Shown here: positions 57,440 through 64,000 of the stretch, piece after piece
How positions within the stretch are numbered: the stretch's first letter is position 1
How the letters are laid out: the number at the start of each line of letters is the position of its first letter
NCBI GenBank assembly: GCA_036023115.1
Contig: JAYKKT010000079.1
Coordinates: 11,337,501 to 11,401,500 of the forward strand
DNA length: 64,000 nucleotides
Source of the DNA: Brasenia schreberi
Taxonomy: Eukaryota > Streptophyta > Magnoliopsida > Nymphaeales > Cabombaceae
Reading direction: 5' to 3'
Position numbers and translations under genes: made by a program
Notes under the pieces: generated by a model
What the model was told of the DNA's origin: nothing
The model's input: the letters and a program-made list of their open reading frames with translations, nothing else
The model's database searches: none

Positions 57440-59241
57440 ATGATGGAAGATCCCTTTCATAAAAATACAAAAACATTTGAAAAACTCGAAATCAAAAAAA
57501 TGGAAAATTCGCAAAAACCAAAAATATTAGAAAATCAAAAACTCGAAAATAGAGTAGTTTGTATAGTTCCTAAAGTTCTTGTTTTGCAAAAACCCAAAAA
57601 AATTGAAAATCTACAAAATACCAAAAAGATTTTGTACATAGCTGCTCCTGGTAGGACTTTGGAAAAGGGTTTTGAAAGGAACGTCGTCTGCATAGCCAGA
57701 CCCAAAATTTCGAAATCAATTGAAAATCCAAGTATAAAACCATATCTTTTGAAAACTTACGCATCAAATTCCCTCGGGTCTATAACCCACGAGAATGATC
57801 GAAGCCCAGAAGTGGATCCCCTTGAGGAAGATCCCACTTCTGAGCTCCCAGAATTTCATAAAATTCTCGATTTTGAAAGACCTTCCAATTCAATAGGAGG
57901 AGATTTCATAGAGGTGAACCTAGGGAGTGATTCCAATCCCAAACTCATCAAGATAGGCACATGTTTGCATGAACATGAAAGATCAGCATTCAATGTATTT
58001 CTACGAACCTATTTAGGTGTGTTTGCATGGACGTATGAAGACATGCCGGGCATAGACCCCAGCATTATCGAACATCGTCGAACATCGTCGAACATCGTCT
58101 TCCCTTAGATGCAGATGTAAAACCCATAAAGCAGAAGCTTAGGAAAATACATCCGAATGTACACACGCAAGTCAAAGAGGGTTTAGAAGATCTGTTAAAA
58201 GCCGGATTTATAAAACCCATTGCGTACTCTGATTGGTTGTCAAACATTGTTGTAGTTCAAAAAACTAATGGGAAAATTTGAATATGCATCGATTTCAAAA
58301 ACCTGAATAAAGCAACTCCAAAGGATAATTATCCTTTACCAAACATAGATTTGATAGTCGATAGTACTGCAAATCATGAAATGTTTTCGTTTATGGATGG
58401 TTATTCAGGCTATAATCAAATTAAATTAAGTCCACGAGATCAGGGTAAGACCGCATTCACAACTCCGTGGGGCACGTACTGCTATACAGTCATGCCCTTT
58501 GGTTTGAAAAATGCCGGCGCAACATACTAGAGAGCCATGACCACGATCTTCCATGATCAGATTCATGAGCTCGTAGAAGTGTATGTAGATGATCTCTTGG
58601 CAAAATCCAAAACCCGATACACTCATATCGAATGTTTGCAAAAGATTTTCGAAAGGCTTAGGCTTTACAAAGTAAAGCTAAACCCTCAAAAATGTGTATT
58701 CGGGGTAGAATCCGGGAAGCTTCTAGGCTTTATGGTAAGCCAAAGGGATATAGAAGTCGACCCCTCTAAGTGTCAAGCTATCATAGACATGGTTCCACCC
58801 TCCAATCTCACACAAATTCGTAGCCTCCAGGGTCGATTACAGTCCGTTCGTCGGTTTATATCAAACCTAGCGACTAGATGCGAATCCTTCAACAAACTGT
58901 TGAGGAAAGGCACAAAATTTTCATGGGATGACGATTGCCAAAAGTCCTTCGAGAGACTAAAGGCATACTTGGTTAATCCCCCCATTTTGAATCCTCCAAA
59001 GCAAGAAAAACCGCTTTTACTTTACATTTCCGTGCATACGAATGCTTTGGGAGCCCTATTGGCTCAATATGTGGATGACACCCGTAAGGAGTATGCCATC
59101 TACTATATTTCGAAAACTCTCTTGGCTTACGAACGAAATTATCAAGCCATGGAGAAGACGTGCTTGGCCCTAGTCTGGGCCTGCCAGAAATTTAGACACT
59201 ATTTCCTAGATCATGAGATCTGGATAGTGTCCAAGCTTTGA
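57440..59241 (+). pseudogene. gypsy reverse transcriptase and first RNase H (element 2)
   Basis: 57,440-58,108 has the basic linker and 'AWTYEDMPGIDPSIIEH', then a 10-bp unit (AACATCGTCG, 58,071-58,099) repeated three times shifts the frame. RT continues in the next frame with 'LRKIHPNVHTQVKEGLEDLL', a stop at 58,279, 'FSFMDGYSGYNQIKLSP', 'MPFGLKNAGATY' plus a stop, then 58,537-59,241 open: 'VEVYVDDLLAKSKT' (catalytic YVDD), thumb and RNase H ('LLLYISVHTNALGALLAQY', 'YQAMEKTCLALVWACQKFRH'). A one-base insertion at about 59,240 ends the frame. It makes element cDNA. Confidence 0.88.
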
Positions 59242-59284
59242 TCCAATCAAGCACTTATTCGAAAAACCCATTCTCACGGGTAGA

Positions 59285-59515
59285 TTGGGCAAATGGCAAC
59301 TCCTTCTAATGGAGTATGACCTGAAATACCATCACCAGATCTCCATTAAGGGGCAAGCCCTAGCTGACTACATGGTTGAGTTCCCCCTGGAGGATGCATA
59401 TCCCACATTTGATGAAATGCCTGACGAAGGCATATTGCAAAACCATTTCCAAAACCACATTTTGGCAAACTCTTTCAAAAATCAAGTGTGGAAAATGCAC
59501 TTCGATGGGGCATGA
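59285..59515 (+). pseudogene. RNase H end and start of second RNase H (element 2)
   Basis: Open piece after the one-base shift: 'TGRLGKWQLLLMEYDLKYHH', 'KGQALADYMVEFPLED', ending 'VWKMHFDGA' (first catalytic Asp of the second RNase H) at a TGA (59,513-59,515) where element 1 has a lysine codon. Confidence 0.8.
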
Positions 59516-61228
59516 AACCAACGAGGGGCTGGTGCTGGGGTCATCCTCATCTCCCCTAAAAAGGGCGAGATTCCCATAGCAATTCGCCTAGATTTCGAAT
59601 GTTCCAACAACATAGCTGAGTATGAAGCACTCATACAAGGCTTAAGGATTTCGAAAACTCTAGGGGCATCATGCATCGAGGTCTTTGGAGTTTCGCTCCT
59701 TGTTATAAACCAGGTTTTGAAAATTTGGCAAGTACGTAATGAAAAACTACTTCCATATCACGAGTTGGCCACTCGATTGGTGGAGTCATTCCAATCGTGT
59801 AAACTCACACACATAGGAAGAGAGGATAATGGTATTGCCAATGCCCTCTCCTCCTTGGGTTCAGCCCTAAAGGTCGATCCCATCTCAAGGACCCGATCTT
59901 TAGAAATATGGCGTGCGCCCAACCCATCCATACATGATTTGGATATTTACCAAAATAACCTAGATTCTGTTAAAAAACCTTGGTTTTATGACATCAAGCA
60001 TTTTCTAGAAAATGGGGGATTCACTGAGGATGCCACATCCAAAGATAAGGCATTTATCCGTAAAATTTTGACCCGATACATCATTCTGGGTGGGGTTCTA
60101 TATAAGAAAAGTTTTACCGGCATCCTACTTAGGTGTATCGATCTAGAGGAGGCTAGGATAGTGATGCATAAGTTCCACGATGGAGAATGTGGAGGTCATG
60201 TTAATACCAACATGATGGCAATGAAAATAGTTAGAGCGGGCTATTTTTGGTCTACCCTGAAAAAGGATTGTCACGATCATTTAAGGAAGTGTCATCCATG
60301 TCATGTGCATGGGCACGCCACTCACATCCCCTCATCTTCATTGCATTCCGTGGTCAACCCCTGGCCATTCACCATGTGGGCGTTTGACATCGTAGGCCCT
60401 ATATTTCCAAAAGCCTCGAATGGGCATCGATTCATTTTAGCAGCCACTGAGTATTTCTCCAAGTGGGTGGAAGCCATCTCCCTGACCAACGTAGAGGGGC
60501 AACATGTGGTGGCTTTCATTAGGAGGAATATCTTGGCTCGATTTGGGGTTCCACGAGACCTTGTGTCTGATAATGGCACCCCATTCAAAAATGAGTGGAT
60601 GGTTAAGTTGTGCAACACATGTGGCATAACTCACCACTTCTCTTCACCCTACTACCCTCAAGGCAACGGCCAAGCCGAAGCCACAAATAAGACTCTCATT
60701 AGTATAATTGAGAAGACTTTAGAAAAGGGTAGGACGTGGCACGAGAAACTGGATGAAGCCTTATGGGCTTATAGGGCTTCCATCCGGACTCCCACGAATG
60801 CTACACCATTCGAATTGGTCTATAGCACAAACGCCATCCTTCCCATTCATACTCAATTGCATTCATTCCATACATCCATAGCACTAGACCTCCCCCTAGA
60901 GACGCTTCAGCATGCTAGGATGGCCGAACTAGATTTGCTAGATGAGAGGCGACTCCTTGCTATGGATCATGCTCGTGCATACCGGCAAAGGATAGCCCGA
61001 CACTATGGCAAACACATGAGACCTCGCCACTTTGAAGTGGGAGATCTGGTTTTGAAAATCGTCCACTATCGTGGCCCACATCCCCTAGGAAAATGGCGCC
61101 CCAAGTGGAATGAACCCTATGTTGTACGTGCAACCACCACGAATAACTTGTATTGGTTGATCAATGTAGAAGGTAGGAATTTAGCAGATCCTATAAACAT
61201 TCAATACTTAAAGAAGTATTATGTGTAG
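59516..61228 (+). CDS. second RNase H and complete integrase of gypsy element 2
   Basis: The longest undamaged coding stretch, about 570 codons after the TGA at 59,513, ending TAG. The second RNase H has 'AEYEALIQGL' (Glu), but 'VFGVSLLVINQ' has Val where element 1 has the catalytic Asp, and 'EDNGIANALS' has Asn for the last Asp, so this domain should be inactive. Integrase is complete: zinc region 'HDGECGGH' ... 'CHPC'; catalytic core 'MWAFDIVGP' (D), 'LVSDNGTPF' (D) and 'GNGQAEATNK' (E), the last two 35 residues apart; C-terminal region with 'GDLVLKIVHYRGPHPLGKW' and 'WLINVEGRNL'. It would insert cDNA into the genome, but expression needs the upstream broken frames. Confidence 0.85.
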   Translation, partial: NQRGAGAGVILISPKKGEIPIAIRLDFECSNNIAEYEALIQGLRISKTLGASCIEVFGVSLLVINQVLKIWQVRNEKLLPYHELATRLVESFQSCKLTHIGREDNGIANALSSLGSALKVDPISRTRSLEIWRAPNPSIHDLDIYQNNLDSVKKPWFYDIKHFLENGGFTEDATSKDKAFIRKILTRYIILGGVLYKKSFTGILLRCIDLEEARIVMHKFHDGECGGHVNTNMMAMKIVRAGYFWSTLKKDCHDHLRKCHPCHVHGHATHIPSSSLHSVVNPWPFTMWAFDIVGPIFPKASNGHRFILAATEYFSKWVEAISLTNVEGQHVVAFIRRNILARFGVPRDLVSDNGTPFKNEWMVKLCNTCGITHHFSSPYYPQGNGQAEATNKTLISIIEKTLEKGRTWHEKLDEALWAYRASIRTPTNATPFELVYSTNAILPIHTQLHSFHTSIALDLPLETLQHARMAELDLLDERRLLAMDHARAYRQRIARHYGKHMRPRHFEVGDLVLKIVHYRGPHPLGKWRPKWNEPYVVRATTTNNLYWLINVEGRNLADPINIQYLKKYYV

Positions 61229-62404
61229 GATTTGGGTTAAATTCCAATTTTCGAAAACTTTAGGGATAGCTGCCCTGAGACTTGAAAATAAGGTGCAAAG
61301 GCAAGTCGTGTGACCCTTTATAAGGGAATTCACACTTGTGTAAGAGTGAAGTCTTCCAAATCATGGTTACATTTCAAAATCTTTCTTCTTACAAAGAAAG
61401 GCCTAGTTCAATATAGCAAGATACTTGCAAGTAGTACGTGCTATTTCTAAATAGGCTGATCTGGAATGGATCGAGTGTGACCATGGGATAAGTCCTTCCC
61501 TCTTCTCTTCTCCTTCCAAAAGGAAAACATGGCCCAAATAAAGGACATTTTCCCATCCAAAGTCTCTATCCAAAAAGAAAGAAACCTGAATTCAAAAGAA
61601 AAAATCGATTCTCTTGTGAAAAAGAGGGATTAAAGAAAAAATACTCCCAAAGGGAGACCCTCTATGAAAAAAAGGAAAAATAGGCCAAAAAGCTCAAAAA
61701 GAGTAGTTTTCCGCCTTCTATGCCTTAAACCACGGGACGCTTCAGAAGGGACCGTGGTATCTCTTTCCCATCCCTAGCTTATTCCAAGCTAAAACATGGT
61801 TCATTTCGAGGAATCCTAAAGTAAAAATAGGATTTACTTACTTGAATTTCATTTTGTTTGAGAATTCGACGTTTCGAGTAAGACGTAGGAATTTGAAATA
61901 TGCCTTATTTTCTTATAAAACCTCTGCTAGATTAGCGAGTGCCAAGACTCAAGCAAAGGCAAACACGAAGAGCTCGAGATCCTTAGGATTGAGACTCAAG
62001 ACAGTTGTCCCTTTTTGTAAATAGCTTTTGTAAATAAATTTTGAAAAATCGAATATCGAAGAGCATAGGATCTGCTCACTTTGAGCAGTAGGTCTTGTAA
62101 GTCTCAAGAGTTCGACCATATCTGGTCTCTGGGAGGTCGCCACTCTTGGCACCCCACCCATGTCATGCATCTGCATTTCCACGCATAGACACTTGCATAA
62201 CATGATCCTATTTTAGGACCAGAAACCATTTTGTATATCCCTTTGGCGTGATATCTCCTCCTACGAGGGTTTTAAAAGTGAGATTTTGCTAAAGATTGGG
62301 ACGATCCCATATTTTCATGGTTAGATCTAGGGAGACATTGAAAGGGGTGTTTGTCGTCTTTGCCATTATCCAAATAAATTTGGACAATGCCAAAGAGGGG
62401 CATC
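61229..62404 (+). other. 3' non-coding region of gypsy element 2
   Basis: About 1.2 kb between the pol stop and the 3' LTR. No second gene was found; open frames at 61,842-62,024 (+) and 61,949-62,203 (-) lack any recognisable domain. Confidence 0.6.
62391..62400 (+). other. polypurine tract of gypsy element 2
   Basis: CAAAGAGGGG immediately before CATC|TGTAAACACC, the plus-strand primer site. Confidence 0.75.
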
Positions 62405-64000
62405 TGTAAACACCCCGAAATCCCACGAACTTCTCAAATGAACCTAGTTTTATAAAAGCAGCCCCAAAGGGCTATTTTGAGTCTGGAAACCCAAGAGCCT
62501 TCCAGACAAACCCTGTACATATGTTTAAACTGTAGATGTTTTAAAATATGTATAATATACTTTTAAAACCTTTTAAAATATGTTTTGAAACCCCACAAAG
62601 CGGCTTGGCCTGATGAAAGCAGGACCAGAAGAGCAAAAGAGAGCCCAGAACCGGAGCACATGTCGAGCCCGGCACAGCAACTCTCGTGTTAGATTCATCC
62701 CCAGAATCTCGAATGTCCAAGCCCCTATTATCAACAAAAATCATTTGAAATCATCTCCGGAAGGTGAAAACAGAAGAGGACGACCATGTTGGTGAAGACC
62801 CAACGCAAGACGGAGTACTGATGTTATCAGGCCCCGCACAAACAGTTCGTTTCGAACATACCCTAAAGGAGTTAGAATTCAGTTTGGATTGGATCTGGAC
62901 CACATATATCCAGATCCCAATCCAAACATATATGTGGATTTGGATTTGGATTTGGATCCAAAGATCCAATCCAATATCCACATCCATGGCCCACATCACC
63001 TTCTCATAAATGAAGGTGGGGCCCACTTGAAATTCACGTGGGATTTTAGGTATGAGAGAGAATGGGGAGGATTACATGTGAGGGAAATGTATTAAGCTTG
63101 ACTTGTGTGTCAAGTTTTGGGTTAATCATGTGGGTTAGCCTAATTAGTGTGGGTTTAAGCTTGTATGAACCTACACCTAACCTAGGGTTGTACCAACATG
63201 ATGCAATGAAGTCCATGGGCTATGCAAAGGGATGCTCCTAATCAAATCCTAAGCCAAAACCCCTAATCCTAGCCATTTGCCCTAATCCCAGCCTAATCCC
63301 GACCTAATCACCTAACCTACTTCCCTAATCCTTCTCTAATCACAACCTAATCACCTAACCGACCTCCCTAATCCTTCCCTAAACCTAGCCTAATTCCCTT
63401 AATCCTAACCTAATCCTAGCCTAAACACCTAACCCACCTCACTAAACCTCACCATAAAACCAACCCACCTAGCTAAGCCCTAAACTACTAAACCACCCCA
63501 CCTAAACCCTATTACACCATATCCCTAAAACCACCTAAACTAAATATCTGGCCCCCCTAAATATCTAGCCCACCTTATTCCTAAACCACATCCACCTAAC
63601 CACCAAACCACCCCCTCAAAACCAGCCCAACCGACCTCCTAAAATCCTATAAATCCCCCCTAGTGGGCGGGTTTTTCAGATTTTCCAGCTCCACCTTGGG
63701 CTAGCCGAGCCCTTCCTCTCCTCTCTCACCCCTTGCTCTCTTCTCTCACCTGCTCCACCACCACCTCCCGGCCTGCACCACTCCAACTCCACTCCACGCC
63801 ACCACAACCTCCCGGACAGCTCCACTCCTTCCACCCGGCTAGCTCCACTCCTTCCACCCGACTGCATCCACTCCTTCCACCCGGCTGCCTTCCTTGGACA
63901 CCCGCCACCTTCCCCTTTCTCTCCGATTAGTACCCTATCCTAACACCCCCCTCTCTTCACTCCCTCTCCACTCTCAGCCACCACACCACCATCACCTCCC
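62405..64000 (+). repeat. 3' LTR of gypsy element 2 (cut by window end)
   Basis: First 1.6 kb of the 3' LTR, aligned with 50,972-52,530. In the first ~265 bp I count about 17 differences by eye, nearly all transitions. 63,840-63,890 has an extra copy of a TCCACTCCTTCCACCCG unit relative to the 5' LTR. Confidence 0.92.

Larger units (their letters stand above)
50972..64000 (+). mobile_element. Ty3/gypsy element 2 (Tat-like), inserted in element 1
   Basis: 5' LTR 50,972-54,403, primer site 54,410, gag to about 55,955, protease 56,531, RT to 58,990, RNase H to 59,240, second RNase H and integrase to 61,228, a 1.2-kb non-coding tail, polypurine tract 62,391-62,400, 3' LTR from 62,405 and cut by the window end. 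Compared with element 1 it has fewer disruptions and LTRs nearly three times as long. Internal proteins of the two are clearly related, so they are members of one family or sister families. Confidence 0.92.

Noticed and set aside
58279..58532. In-frame stops in gypsy RT as possible programmed readthrough sites
   Set aside because: Stop positions differ from those in element 1 and occur with frameshifts, so simple decay explains them.

Overview
This is nuclear DNA of a flowering plant. The evidence is spliced plant gene fragments (a short-chain dehydrogenase of the neomenthol dehydrogenase/salutaridine reductase type, an NADP-dependent 2-alkenal reductase, 60S ribosomal protein L5) set in a dense, nested field of plant-type retrotransposons: Ty1/copia, Ty3/gypsy with a second RNase H, and RTE-like LINEs ending in GTT repeats. 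The species cannot be named from the sequence. No complete, uninterrupted host gene is visible. The window reads as gene-poor, repeat-rich chromatin.

Layout. 1-2201: the 5' end of a minus-strand copia element (copy A), cut by the window edge. 3.3-4.26 kb: a GC-richer block that looks organellar. 4.4-6.2 kb: last two exons of an SDR gene (+). 6.4-10.15 kb: an internally deleted copia element (+; gag and the end of RNase H only). 10.4-14.8 kb: a minus-strand RTE LINE with an 18-bp target duplication, split by a 2.58-kb gypsy solo LTR. 15.0-15.5 kb: gypsy gag scrap. 15.5-17.0 kb: a plus-strand RTE LINE with its own target duplication. 19.7-27.8 kb: one minus-strand copia element of the same family as copy A, split by a 3.77-kb gypsy solo LTR. 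28.3-29.6 kb: a diverged direct-repeat pair. 32.7-34.9 kb: a third RTE LINE. 35.0-38.5 kb: a decayed RPL5 pseudogene (-) with a 333-bp tandem duplication; its large intron holds a small element carrying an RRM fragment and a 1.2-kb DNA transposon with CGTATCG-rich inverted ends. 39.2-41.17 kb: 3' half of a third type of copia element, whose LTR abuts the last two exons of a 2-alkenal reductase gene (41.17-42.5 kb). 43.1-64 kb: two related gypsy elements, the second (50,972 onward) inserted into the integrase region of the first.

The retroelements encode the usual gag, protease, reverse transcriptase, RNase H and integrase activities for copy-and-paste transposition, but all show stops, frameshifts or deletions. 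The longest open frame (59,516-61,228) covers the second RNase H and a complete DDE integrase. I found no tRNA, rRNA or CRISPR locus and no convincing new biological system. The more interesting signals are the insertion order, two captured or truncated host genes next to transposons, and two small DNA transposons. Boundaries were set by eye from TG...CA ends, target duplications and repeat comparison.
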